Below, in pieces: positions 26,982-35,373 of a stretch of 64,000 nt of DNA; within the stretch, counting starts at the first letter, position 1; each line of letters starts with the position of its first letter. The notes under the pieces were generated by a model. That model had not been told where the DNA came from, ran no database searches, and saw nothing but the letters and a program-made list of their open reading frames with translations. The position numbers and the translations under genes were made by a program. Origin of the DNA: Parvularcula sp. (GTDB taxonomy: Bacteria; Pseudomonadota; Alphaproteobacteria; Caulobacterales; Parvularculaceae); the NCBI GenBank assembly GCA_002704915.1, contig PAIP01000068.1, positions 62,001 through 126,000 on the forward strand, in the 5' to 3' direction.

Positions 26982-29386
26982 TCCGCCGCCTCCCGATAAA
27001 TCCGGCCTTTGAGACCAAAGGATTTGGCGTCGCGGCCAAGAAATGCAGGCAACCACGCAGCAGGGTCGTCGCCATGCTCGCCGCGCAAACGGTTAACGAC
27101 ACGAACGCTTTCCTCGCGTCCCGACAGGATTTTCAAAACACCCGGCAGCCCGGAAAGATCGAGGCGCGCGACAACACTGTGCCCGCCTTTCTTGATCAGC
27201 ACGCAACGCGACTGTTCCGGCAGGGATTTGACAATATCGAATTCATGGGACGTAAGCCCGAAGCCGCCGCAATATTCCTTTTCCTGCGCCCGCGCATTAG
27301 GCAGGAAAAACTGCGCCGCCGTCTGTTCAGTGATAGTTGCGGCGATCTGGCTGTCGAGCGCGTCGCGGGCGGATTGCGTCACGAAACCGACAATCCCGTT
27401 GCGTTTACGGATCGTCTTGAGCCAGTCCTTTAGGCGGCGCGAGAACACCTCATCGTCGAGCGCCTTCCAGCCTTCGTCGATAACGATGGCCGTGCGCGTT
27501 CCGTCAAGCCGCTGACCGATGCGATGAAAGAGATACATCATCGCCGGCCCGCGCAAATCGGGCGCATCGAGAATGTCGGTCATGTCAAAGCCGAGGACCG
27601 GCGCGTCGATGCGTAAATGATCCGCGGCGTTGTCGAACAGCCAGGCATATTCGCCGGTCCCGTGCCAACGCGCCATGCGCGCGGCGAGCCCGCCGGCAAC
27701 GCTGCGGCTCACCCCGCTCAACAGCTCGACGAAATAGCGCAGGCGCCGGAAAGACGGGTCCTGTTCGAAATTGCTGTCGACCGCATCTGCGATCACGCCG
27801 CGCTCTTCCGGCGTCAGCTCCATGCCGGGCGCGCTCACCAGCCGCGCAATGAAGGCGCGCAGAAAGGCGCGATTCGCCGGCGTGTCTGCGATCGCGAGAG
27901 GATTGAGACCGGAAGGCTCGCCCTCGCGCAGAATGTTGTAATGCCCGCCGATGGCGCGCAGGAAAATTTCGGCGCCGCGATCCTTGTCAAAGAAGATCAT
28001 GCGCGCATCGAGCTTGCGCGTTTGCGCCATCAAAAAGTTCAGCAAGACGGTCTTGCCCGAGCCCGAAGGCCCGATCATCAGGAAATTGCCGAGATCGCCT
28101 TCATGGAAATCGAAATAATAGGGCGTCGCCGCCGTCGTTTCGAAAATCGTGACCGGCGCGCTCCAATAATTGTCATCCGCGGCGCCGATGGGAAAGCCGT
28201 GCATGGAACACAGTCCCGCAAAATTCGCCGTCGAAATCATGGCCTTTCGCGCAATGTACTCTTCATTGCCTGGGAACTGCGCCCAGAAGGCGGGCTCGAG
28301 GTTCAGATCCTCACGCACGGCGATGGCGCCGATATCGGCAAGCGCAGCCTGGCTTTGCGCCGCGACGTTATCGAGCGCCTCGACCGTCCCGGCGCGCGCC
28401 ATGACGGTCAGGTGATGTTCGCCAAACCCGCCAGCGCCGGACGCCGCGTCGTCTTTCGCCGCTTTCAGCCCACGTTTCAGTGTCACTGTGTCGTCATCGG
28501 CGGCGCGCAGGCGGCGAAGCGCGAGATCGATCCTCTCCTGCGCCGCCTGACGGTCGGCGAAGTGAAAGCTTTCGGAAACGACAAGTTCAAAAGGCAGGCG
28601 CAGGAGATTGTCGATGACGCCGGGCGTCGTCACGGAAGGGTAATCCTTGACAGAAAGAATGGCGGCAAGCGAGGAGGCGTCGCGCCCCGCGCCGCGTTGT
28701 TCCAGCGCATCGGCGCCAAAGGACGTGCGTTTGTAAGGAATGTAGTCGCCGCAATCCTCATCCGGCGCGAGCACCGGCTGCAATTCGCCGTTGTAAAGGA
28801 GCGACAAAAAGGCGAGCGGCTCGGAATAAAGACGCCCCTCGTCTTCGTAACATTGCAGCAGGCGCGGCCCATAGGCGCCGAGCGACGCCATGAGGCTTTC
28901 CCGGGCGCTGTTGAGTGCCTTGATAGTTTGCGCAAGCTGCGCATCCGCATTCGCCTTGCGCGCTGAAAGGCGATGAAGAAGGCCGCGCTTTCCTGAAGCG
29001 GGGCGATAGACAAGCGTCAGAAAGAGTTCATTCACGAAAAGCCGGCGCTCAGACAAACGTCCCTGCCACAACCGATCGATGCCGTCGCTGACCGGATCTG
29101 CAAAACGCCCCTCTAACGATGGCGACACGCGGCGGCGGACAATATGATGATGCAGCGTGAATTGAGGACTGCCCACAGCCCGCAGCATCACGTCGCGCAC
29201 AGCCTGACGGTGGTTCAGCTCTTCGGTGTCGGCGGTTTCGAATGCAAGCCCGGTTACATGGAGGGTCTGCATCAGCGCGCCATCGCGCAAGAGCAGCGTC
29301 GCGGCGTCCGCGTGGCGCCGATAAGGCAGACGCGAGCCCGCTTTCTGCTCCCGGCGCGCAAGCCGCGCCGCGGGATTATGTTTCAT
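26978..29386 (-). CDS. virB4: VirB4-family secretion ATPase
   Basis: About 802 residues, the usual VirB4/CagE length. The N-terminal CagE domain is followed by a RecA-like motor domain with Walker A I-G-P-S-G-S-G-K-T-V at about residue 422, R-M-I-F-F-D-K-D-R-G-A-E, and Walker B T-A-I-V-I-D-E-G-W-K-A-L. The latch GFVTQSARDAL is present. Two starts are possible: ATG 29386 with GGGAAGG close upstream, or ATG 29398; I chose the former. VirB4 energises pilus subunit movement and substrate transfer. All motifs are intact, so the motor should be functional. Confidence 0.95.
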   Translation of the reverse strand: MKHNPAARLARREQKAGSRLPYRRHADAATLLLRDGALMQTLHVTGLAFETADTEELNHRQAVRDVMLRAVGSPQFTLHHHIVRRRVSPSLEGRFADPVSDGIDRLWQGRLSERRLFVNELFLTLVYRPASGKRGLLHRLSARKANADAQLAQTIKALNSARESLMASLGAYGPRLLQCYEDEGRLYSEPLAFLSLLYNGELQPVLAPDEDCGDYIPYKRTSFGADALEQRGAGRDASSLAAILSVKDYPSVTTPGVIDNLLRLPFELVVSESFHFADRQAAQERIDLALRRLRAADDDTVTLKRGLKAAKDDAASGAGGFGEHHLTVMARAGTVEALDNVAAQSQAALADIGAIAVREDLNLEPAFWAQFPGNEEYIARKAMISTANFAGLCSMHGFPIGAADDNYWSAPVTIFETTAATPYYFDFHEGDLGNFLMIGPSGSGKTVLLNFLMAQTRKLDARMIFFDKDRGAEIFLRAIGGHYNILREGEPSGLNPLAIADTPANRAFLRAFIARLVSAPGMELTPEERGVIADAVDSNFEQDPSFRRLRYFVELLSGVSRSVAGGLAARMARWHGTGEYAWLFDNAADHLRIDAPVLGFDMTDILDAPDLRGPAMMYLFHRIGQRLDGTRTAIVIDEGWKALDDEVFSRRLKDWLKTIRKRNGIVGFVTQSARDALDSQIAATITEQTAAQFFLPNARAQEKEYCGGFGLTSHEFDIVKSLPEQSRCVLIKKGGHSVVARLDLSGLPGVLKILSGREESVRVVNRLRGEHGDDPAAWLPAFLGRDAKSFGLKGRIYREAAE

Positions 29387-29406
29387 GCGCCTTCCCATCC
29401 GCGCGC

Positions 29407-29691
29407 TCAGGGTGCGTAGCTATTGCAGCGCCAGAAGGCGTAGTTGCACACGCGCGGGCAGCGGCTCACCTTGGTGATCCACAGATCGAAAATGCGCGGA
29501 TCGTAAAGACAGGCGAGATATCCGGCGGCGTGGATCACAAGCGCCGCCAGCAGCGACCATTCAGACCGAGTGATGAGGAAAATTTCGGTTGTCGCCACAA
29601 GGTTGATGACAAAAAAACTATAGGTGACGCCCGCGAACATCTGCGGCTGGGTCAGCGCGCGGAACACCGGCGCCGTATGAAGCGTTTCCAT
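29407..29691 (-). CDS. virB3: VirB3-family membrane protein
   Basis: 94 residues. The N-terminus (V-F-R-A-L-T-Q-P-Q-M-F-A-G-V) and two adjacent hydrophobic segments are typical of VirB3, followed by Y-D-P-R-I-F-D-L-W. The C-terminal tail is unusual in holding three cysteines (C-P-R-V-C-N-Y and W-R-C). VirB3 sits in the inner membrane with VirB4 and VirB6. The gene begins 3 bp after virB2, with a GGGGGGTGAG ribosome site inside its end. Confidence 0.9.
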   Translation of the reverse strand: METLHTAPVFRALTQPQMFAGVTYSFFVINLVATTEIFLITRSEWSLLAALVIHAAGYLACLYDPRIFDLWITKVSRCPRVCNYAFWRCNSYAP

Positions 29692-29694
29692 GGC

Positions 29695-30006
29695 TCACCC
29701 CCCCGCCGCAGCACGGATGCCCGCGACAATGGAGGTCGCGCCAAACAGAATGAAACAGCCGATGACGACGGTGATGCCATAACGCCAGTTGAGACGGCCT
29801 GTCAGCATCATAAAGCCCACCGCCGCAACCGCGATGACCGCCGCCGTTGTCGCCACATTGCCGAGGAGGCTTCCCTGCAGCCAGTCGAGCGCAGCGACGA
29901 TCGGCCCGGAGCCTTGAGGGTCGTTGATCGGCGCCTGCGCTGCAGCGGGCGTCAGCGAAGCCGTCATCGCACCTGCAATCGACCAGCTTGTTTTCCAATG
30001 ACTCAT
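29695..30006 (-). CDS. virB2: VirB2-family pilin
   Basis: About 103 residues. A signal peptide ends in P-A-A-A-Q-A near residue 25, followed by the mature pilin with two hydrophobic helices, L-L-G-N-V-A-T-T-A-A-V-I-A-V-A-A-V-G-F-M and W-R-Y-G-I-T-V-V-I-G. This is the TrbC/VirB2 layout. I chose ATG 30006, which gives a compact signal peptide, over the earlier in-frame start at 30057. It is the first gene of the operon; the 222 bp upstream should hold the promoter. A pilin implies that the system makes a surface filament even though several scaffold genes are not seen. Confidence 0.9.
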   Translation of the reverse strand: MSHWKTSWSIAGAMTASLTPAAAQAPINDPQGSGPIVAALDWLQGSLLGNVATTAAVIAVAAVGFMMLTGRLNWRYGITVVIGCFILFGATSIVAGIRAAAGG

Positions 30007-30228
30007 GCGCGCGCCCCGTAAAATTTTGAACGGCATTTTATTCAGATGCCGCAACAATTTCCGGTATATTCGTCGCGCACTTAAAATCGATTTAAATGCA
30101 CAATTGCAATTGTCCGCCGGCCCCGTTCACAGCGCCGCCTTGCCGATAAGTAATAATCAAAGCTGGAGAACCGAAACAGTTGATGCAAATTTGAATCAGC
30201 TTTTTGAGAAAAACCGTGCAACGACGCT

Positions 30229-31119
30229 TCAGGACGAGAGCGACGTCGACGCGATTTCCGGCCCGTACTCGTTGATCGTGGTGCGGCGCATGTCGCGCTT
30301 GTATTTCTGGTCCTCAAAAGCAGTCGCCCGGTGCAGCGTGCAGCGATTGTCCCAGATGACAAGATCGCCGTCCTGCCATTTATGGGCATAGATGAAATGC
30401 GGCTGGGTTGCGAAAGCATTGATTTCGTCTATCAGCGCCAGCCCTTCCTCGGGGTCCATGCCGACGATATTGGCGGCATGGGCGCCCAGATAGATCGCCT
30501 TGCGGCCGTTCGCCGATTCGCGCACCACGGGGTGCCGCGCCGGCGGCATGGCTTTTTTCATTTCATCGGTGACGGTCGTAAATCCGCCGCGGGCGCGCGA
30601 ATGCCAGATATTATGCTCGGCGACGAGGCCGTCGATTTTCTGTTTCATTTCTTCCGGCAGCGCGTCATAGACCTCCCGCGTGTCGATAAATTGCGTGTCT
30701 CCGCCCTCGGGCGGCACCACATGCGCAAGCAGAAGAGACCATTTTGTGGGGAGCGAGTTAAACGTGCTGTCCGCATGAAAAAGCTCATTGCCTTTTGAAT
30801 ATTTATGGCGCGGCGAATCCTTGATCACGATATTGCCCTCAATATCGAGATTGGAAGCATCGTAAAGTCCGTAACCAATGCGCGGCTTGAACCCGCTCTT
30901 GATTTTCATATCAGGCGGAAGTTCAAGCGGGCCGAAAGCGCGGCTGAATGCAATATGCTGCTCATCGGTTGCCCTCGATCCGCGAATGCAGAGGACGGCG
31001 TGCTCGGCCATCAGATCTTCCACGGTATTCACCGTCTCTTCATTTGGAACTTGAGAAAGATCGATTCCGGTAACGATCGCCCCGCAAAGCGGGTGGGGTT
31101 TTTCTACCTTCACATTCAT
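30229..31119 (-). CDS. TfdA-like Fe(II)/2-oxoglutarate dioxygenase
   Basis: 296 residues, paralogous to the 12492-13403 product over its whole length (shared LMAEHAVLxxRG, RAFGPLELPP, SKWSLLLAH/Y, VYDALP-EM and DNRCTLHR stretches). Iron ligands are His and Asp in E-L-F-H-A-D-S-T-F and the distal His in TLHRATAF; the 2-oxoglutarate Arg is in D-M-R-R-T-T. The start ATG 31119 has GGAG upstream; an upstream TTG at 31137 would overlap the preceding gene. It follows another TauD-family gene by 14 bp and shares its transcript. Probable role: oxygenase opening of an ether or side-chain hydroxylation of an imported acid. Confidence 0.9.
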   Translation of the reverse strand: MNVKVEKPHPLCGAIVTGIDLSQVPNEETVNTVEDLMAEHAVLCIRGSRATDEQHIAFSRAFGPLELPPDMKIKSGFKPRIGYGLYDASNLDIEGNIVIKDSPRHKYSKGNELFHADSTFNSLPTKWSLLLAHVVPPEGGDTQFIDTREVYDALPEEMKQKIDGLVAEHNIWHSRARGGFTTVTDEMKKAMPPARHPVVRESANGRKAIYLGAHAANIVGMDPEEGLALIDEINAFATQPHFIYAHKWQDGDLVIWDNRCTLHRATAFEDQKYKRDMRRTTINEYGPEIASTSLSS

Positions 31120-31133
31120 CTCATCATTCTCCG

Positions 31134-32033
31134 TCAATGCACGCCCGTGAGTTTTACACCGCCCGTCGTGACGCGCTCAAGATAACGGTATTTTCCGGGA
31201 TAGTCGGCAATGGCGCTGTGATGGGCCGCCCAATTATCCCACACAAGCACGGTTCCCTTGCTCCACCGCACCCGGCCGGTGAACGCCATGGACGCAATGT
31301 GACTGTTGAAGAACTCAAGGATCAGGCGGCTTTCCTTTTCCGAAAACCCTTTCAGGCGCCGCGTATAAACCGGGTTGAGAAACAGATGCTTAAGCCCCGT
31401 GCGCGGATGAACGCAAACAATAGGATGTTCGACCTCACGGTCACCTTCTTCCGTTTTCATCTCTTTCATCATGACGCGCTTTTGATCGGCGCCGGCGCCG
31501 AATAGAACACTGGCGTTGTTCACGCCAATCAGGGTCTCGGCGAAAACCTGCATCGGCGGCGAAAGTGTCTCATAAGCGAGATAGAGATTGGCGAAGGCGG
31601 TGTCGCCGCCATAATCAGGGACATTGATCGCATGCATGGTGACGCTTGTGGGGGGCGTATCCATGAAGGTGGAATCATTGTGAAAGCCTTCCCCGACCAC
31701 AAGCCTGCTGTCGTCAGGCTTGCGCTCCACAATCTGCACGTCCGGATAGCCGTCGACGCTGAAAATATGCGGAATTTTCTGCAACGGCCCGAAACGTTGC
31801 GCGAAGGCGATGTGATCCTCTCGGGAGAATCCCTTCTGATCGCGAAAATAGATGACGAGGTTTTCCGCAAATGCCCTTTCGATTTCGCTCCAGACTTCAT
31901 CCGGCAGGGGTTTAGTCAGATCGGCGCCGCGGATTTCTGCGGCGACGGCGCCGTTCTGCGGCAGAACTTCGATATGACGGTATCCTTCGCTCCGATCGAA
32001 ATCGCGCCAGCTTTTCTGGTTTGTGTTTGTCAT
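31134..32033 (-). CDS. TauD/TfdA-family dioxygenase
   Basis: 299 residues. H-x-D iron ligands in E-G-F-H-N-D-S-T-F, distal His in D-N-W-A-A-H-H-S-A, and a 2-oxoglutarate Arg in Y-L-E-R-V-T. Unlike the TfdA-like pair it has the TauD-type middle H-P-R-T-G-L-K-H-L-F-L-N-P. The start ATG 32033 has AGGAG nine bases upstream. It is the first gene of a two-gene minus-strand operon diverging from the MFS-dehydrogenase-kinase operon. Two different dioxygenases in one operon suggest sequential oxidations or two related substrates. Confidence 0.88.
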   Translation of the reverse strand: MTNTNQKSWRDFDRSEGYRHIEVLPQNGAVAAEIRGADLTKPLPDEVWSEIERAFAENLVIYFRDQKGFSREDHIAFAQRFGPLQKIPHIFSVDGYPDVQIVERKPDDSRLVVGEGFHNDSTFMDTPPTSVTMHAINVPDYGGDTAFANLYLAYETLSPPMQVFAETLIGVNNASVLFGAGADQKRVMMKEMKTEEGDREVEHPIVCVHPRTGLKHLFLNPVYTRRLKGFSEKESRLILEFFNSHIASMAFTGRVRWSKGTVLVWDNWAAHHSAIADYPGKYRYLERVTTGGVKLTGVH

Positions 32034-32155
32034 CTCAAGGGCTCCTGTCGCGCCATGGGCGAAATCTCTTGCATTCAAACTGGCTTTGCGAAAGGATTTG
32101 CCGCTTTCGCGTTACCGTCATGTTAGCCGAACCAGCGCCCTGAGAAATACAACAT

Positions 32156-32174
32156 GTAAGGAAATCACCCTTAC
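32156..32174. promoter_or_regulatory. Inverted repeat upstream of MFS operon, candidate operator
   Basis: GTAAGG and CCTTAC are separated by seven bases just upstream of the ribosome site (GGAGG at 32179) of the 32189 gene. This 6-7-6 symmetry in a divergent intergenic region fits a repressor or activator dimer site. The regulator is not adjacent. Confidence 0.35.
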
Positions 32175-32188
32175 TCCTGGAGGAAATC

Positions 32189-33469
32189 ATGACGGATGAA
32201 ACTGCCGTCGAACCCCATAAGCCGGCTTACAGAAACTATGTTTTGTTTGTCCTCTTTCTTGGCTATGTGGTCAACGCACTCGACAGGTCGATACTCAACA
32301 TTCTTCTTCCCGCCATTCAGGAAGAATTTTCCCTGAATTACACGGAGCTGGGCTTTCTAGGCGGCATCGCCTTCGCTTTATTCTACGCAACCTGCGGCAT
32401 TCCCATTGCCAGCCTCGCCGACCGCACCAGCCGCAAATGGATTTTAAGCGGCTCCATCGCTTTCTGGAGCATCATGACGGCGCTCTGCGGGCTTGCGCGG
32501 AATTTTCCCATGCTGCTGGCGGCCCGCATCGGCACAGCGATTGGTGAAGCCGGCGGATCGCCGCCGTCGCATTCCCTTATCTCCGATTATTTTTCGCTGA
32601 AGAAACGTGGCACAGCGCTGTCGCTTTACGCGCTCGGCGTACCGCTTGGCGGCATGCTTGGCCTCTACCTCGGCGGACACGGTAATGACTGGTGGGGCTG
32701 GCGCACGACTTTTATCGTTGCCGGGCTCCCCGGCGTCGCCGTTGCGCTGCTCGTCGCCCTGACGGTAAAGGAGCCAAAAAGAGAAAAGCAGAACGCTGGG
32801 AAAATATACAACCCGTTATCAGCGCTCAGTCTGGTGGCGAAGCGTCCCGCTTTTCTTCACATGTGTCTTGCCGCCGCGATGCATGCGCTTGTCTGGTATG
32901 GGGCGGGCAATTTCAACGCCGTCTTCCTTGTCGAAACGCATAACATGACCACAAGCCAGGTCGGCACTTTTTTCGCTTCATTCGCGCTTGTGGGCGCGTT
33001 CGGAACCTTCTTCGGGGGATTTCTGTCCGACCGCCTTTCGCAGAAATATAATGATGAGCGGTTTTACATGCTGGTGCCGGGCGTATCGGTGCTGCTGAGC
33101 GTGCCATTTCAGCTAATTTGTTATCTGCATCCAAATGTGAATCTCGTGATGGCGGGCTTTGCGGTCAACGCTTTCTTCGCGTCCGTTTTCTTTGGCCCCT
33201 CTTTCGCCATGGCGCAGGCGCTTGTGCCCGCGAGCAACCGCGCTCTTGCCGCGTCGCTGTTGCTCTTTATCCAGACCATGATCGGCCTTGGCATTGGGCC
33301 GCTGATCGCCGGCATGATTTCTGACGCGCTCGTGCCGGCATTCAGTGACAATGCGCTGCGATATGCGCTGGTGGCGGTCGCGCTCTTCAATATCTGGTCA
33401 GGCGCACACTATTACCTAGCTTCGCGCACCGTACGGGCGGACATTGCGTCGGCCAAGGCGGAATCATGA
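32189..33469 (+). CDS. Spinster-like MFS transporter
   Basis: 426 residues, about 12 helices. It has the spinster-like layout NALDRSILNILLPAIQEEF and loop motif GIPIASLADRTSRK, with the second-half L-S-D-R-L motif. It starts with a good ribosome site and ends in an ATGA overlap with the 2-hydroxyacid dehydrogenase gene, so the three genes 32189-35309 form one operon. With a hydroxyacid dehydrogenase and glycerate kinase downstream, uptake of a hydroxy or keto acid is a reasonable guess. Confidence 0.9.
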   Translation: MTDETAVEPHKPAYRNYVLFVLFLGYVVNALDRSILNILLPAIQEEFSLNYTELGFLGGIAFALFYATCGIPIASLADRTSRKWILSGSIAFWSIMTALCGLARNFPMLLAARIGTAIGEAGGSPPSHSLISDYFSLKKRGTALSLYALGVPLGGMLGLYLGGHGNDWWGWRTTFIVAGLPGVAVALLVALTVKEPKREKQNAGKIYNPLSALSLVAKRPAFLHMCLAAAMHALVWYGAGNFNAVFLVETHNMTTSQVGTFFASFALVGAFGTFFGGFLSDRLSQKYNDERFYMLVPGVSVLLSVPFQLICYLHPNVNLVMAGFAVNAFFASVFFGPSFAMAQALVPASNRALAASLLLFIQTMIGLGIGPLIAGMISDALVPAFSDNALRYALVAVALFNIWSGAHYYLASRTVRADIASAKAES

Positions 33470-34443
33470 ATGAGAATGGCTTGCGGATTCTTGTGACGAG
33501 ACGATGGCCGGCCGCCGCCGAGCACTATCTTGCAGAGCGTTATGACGCTGCGTTCAACACCGAAGATATTCCCCTTGCGCAAGAGACGTTGTCGCGAGCC
33601 TTCGATGAGTATGACGTCATCTGCCCTACGGTCTCGGACAAGATCGACGCCGCCGTCATCGGCGCCGCGCCGCGCCGCGCGCGCCTCCTCGCCAATTTCG
33701 GCGTCGGTTTCGATCATATCGACATAAAGGCCTGTGAAAAGGCCGGCGTGATGGTGACGAACACGCCAGGCGTGCTGACAGACGCGACCGCCGATCTCGC
33801 CATGACGCTGATGCTGATGGCCGCACGGCGCGCCGGCGAAGGCGAACGCGAATTGCGCGCCGGAAAATGGACAGGCTGGCGGCCGACACATCTGATGGGC
33901 CGTCAGCTTTCCGGCAAGACCCTGGGCCTCATCGGGTTCGGGCGCATTGCACAAGCAACGGCGAAGCGCGCCCATGATGGTTTCGGCATGAATATTCTTT
34001 ATTATTCCCGCAGCGCTGCGCCAGAGAACATTGAACGCAATCTCAGCGCCAAGCGTATCGGCAGCCTGGAAGAACTCTTGTCTGCAAGCGACGTCATATC
34101 GCTGCATGTGCCCGGCGGCGCCGACACGCAAAATATGATCGGCGCCCCGGAAATCGCTGCGATGAAACCTGATTCAATTCTCATCAATACGGCGCGGGGC
34201 GGCGTTGTCGATCATGATGCGCTGGCGGCGGCATTGAAGTCCGGCGCCATTCGTGTGGCGGGACTTGATGTTTATCCTGAGGAACCGAAAATTCCCGAAG
34301 TGCTGACTGAACTTGAGAACGTGGTGCTCCTGCCCCATCTCGGCAGCGCGACGGAAGAAACCCGCGAAGCCATGGGACGACGCGCAGCGGCAAATGTGGA
34401 CGCCTTTGCCGCAGGCGCGCCCCTTCCCGACCGCATTGTGTGA
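33466..34443 (+). CDS. D-2-hydroxyacid dehydrogenase (glyoxylate/hydroxypyruvate reductase-like)
   Basis: 325 residues of the D-isomer-specific 2-hydroxyacid dehydrogenase family. The NAD-binding loop is L-G-L-I-G-F-G-R-I-A-Q, the catalytic Arg lies in N-T-A-R-G-G-V-V-D, the Glu in Y-P-E-E-P, and the His in LPHLGSAT. The substrate loop N-F-G-V-G-F-D-H-I-D matches glyoxylate and hydroxypyruvate reductases. Next to a D-glycerate kinase the likely reaction is reduction of hydroxypyruvate to D-glycerate (or of glyoxylate to glycolate). Its start overlaps the MFS stop and its end overlaps or abuts the kinase start. Confidence 0.92.
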   Translation: MNENGLRILVTRRWPAAAEHYLAERYDAAFNTEDIPLAQETLSRAFDEYDVICPTVSDKIDAAVIGAAPRRARLLANFGVGFDHIDIKACEKAGVMVTNTPGVLTDATADLAMTLMLMAARRAGEGERELRAGKWTGWRPTHLMGRQLSGKTLGLIGFGRIAQATAKRAHDGFGMNILYYSRSAAPENIERNLSAKRIGSLEELLSASDVISLHVPGGADTQNMIGAPEIAAMKPDSILINTARGGVVDHDALAAALKSGAIRVAGLDVYPEEPKIPEVLTELENVVLLPHLGSATEETREAMGRRAAANVDAFAAGAPLPDRIV

Positions 34444-34445
34444 AA

Positions 34446-35309
34446 ATGTCCGCTGAAAAGATCGATGAACTGATCGAAAGAGAGCGCCTTCCCGCTTCCT
34501 ATAGGAAAACTGTCGATCGGCACTGGCGCCCACTCGCCCGTCAGATCGCCGATTGGAGTAGAGAAAAAGCCGGACCGGTTGTCATCGGCGTCAATGGCGC
34601 GCAAGGCAGCGGGAAGACCACGCTATGCGCATTCCTTTCCGAATTATTGCTGCCCGAACTCGGACTCTCGGGCGCTGTGTTGTCGCTCGATGATTTTTAT
34701 CTTTCCAAGGCAGAACGCCTGGCGATGTCTGAGAAAATCCATCCACTGTTGGGCATTCGCGGCGTCCCCGGCACCCATGACGTCGCACGCATCTGCGCCG
34801 CTCTCAACAAGCTTTGCGCCGGTGAGACTGCTTTCGTTCCGGTCTTTGACAAGGCCAACGATGATCGCAGTCCTGACCAAAGACTCATTAAAGCGCCCAT
34901 TGACGTCATCCTGTTTGAAGGCTGGTGCGTCGGCGCCTCGCCGCAAAACGAGAAAACGCTTGCCGAACCTTTAAATACGCTGGAGCGTGACGAGGACAAG
35001 ACCGGCAAGTGGCGGCGATATGTGAACGAACGGCTGAAGACCGATTACAGAGATCTCTTCGCGCGCGTCGATCGGGTGATCATGCTGCGCGTGGATAGCA
35101 TGGACGCAGTTTTTCACAATCGCTTGCGACAGGAGCAGAAGCTCCGCACCGCCAAGCCTGATGCGCCTGGCCTTCTAAGCGACGAAGGCGTTGCGCGCTT
35201 TATTCAGCACTATGAACGGCTGACGCGTCATTGCCTTGAAACGCTGCCCCTACGCGCAGATATTGTCATTGACGTTGCAACAGTCGCCGCTAACGGAACG
35301 ATGGTTTAA
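34446..35309 (+). CDS. D-glycerate 3-kinase-like P-loop kinase
   Basis: 287 residues of the phosphoribulokinase/uridine kinase-like fold, resembling plant and fungal D-glycerate 3-kinase (GLYK). The P-loop is G-V-N-G-A-Q-G-S-G-K-T-T at about residue 46, with LSLDDFYLSKAER after the next strand, the R-G-V-P-G-T-H-D loop, V-P-V-F-D-K-A-N-D-D-R, and I-L-F-E-G-W-C-V-G. These loops are shared with GLYK. Glycerate phosphorylation would bring the dehydrogenase product into glycolysis as 3-phosphoglycerate. Start: ATG 34446; a GTG at 34440 overlapping the previous stop is possible. Confidence 0.85.
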   Translation: MSAEKIDELIERERLPASYRKTVDRHWRPLARQIADWSREKAGPVVIGVNGAQGSGKTTLCAFLSELLLPELGLSGAVLSLDDFYLSKAERLAMSEKIHPLLGIRGVPGTHDVARICAALNKLCAGETAFVPVFDKANDDRSPDQRLIKAPIDVILFEGWCVGASPQNEKTLAEPLNTLERDEDKTGKWRRYVNERLKTDYRDLFARVDRVIMLRVDSMDAVFHNRLRQEQKLRTAKPDAPGLLSDEGVARFIQHYERLTRHCLETLPLRADIVIDVATVAANGTMV

Positions 35310-35320
35310 GGTAACGGCGG

Positions 35321-35350
35321 AAAAAAAACGCCGGCGTTTCCGCCGGCGTT
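35321..35350 (-). terminator. Intrinsic terminator between convergent genes
   Basis: Perfect 10-bp stem AACGCCGGCG / CGCCGGCGTT with a 4-base loop and an eight-base A run on the left side (35321-35328), which reads as a U tract on the minus strand. It ends the O-demethylase transcript and may also stop the kinase operon from the other side. Confidence 0.85.
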
Positions 35351-35373
35351 CTCACGTTTATCGAGTTACGGCG

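Noticed and set aside
27617-28966. 449-codon plus-strand frame opposite virB4
   Set aside because: Shadow of an intact VirB4 with all ATPase motifs; composition (Arg, His, Gly) is typical of antisense frames.
22872-30006. Integrative conjugative element or plasmid remnant
   Set aside because: No relaxase, coupling protein, integrase, attachment repeats or change in gene style at the borders; the VirB genes alone do not support mobility.
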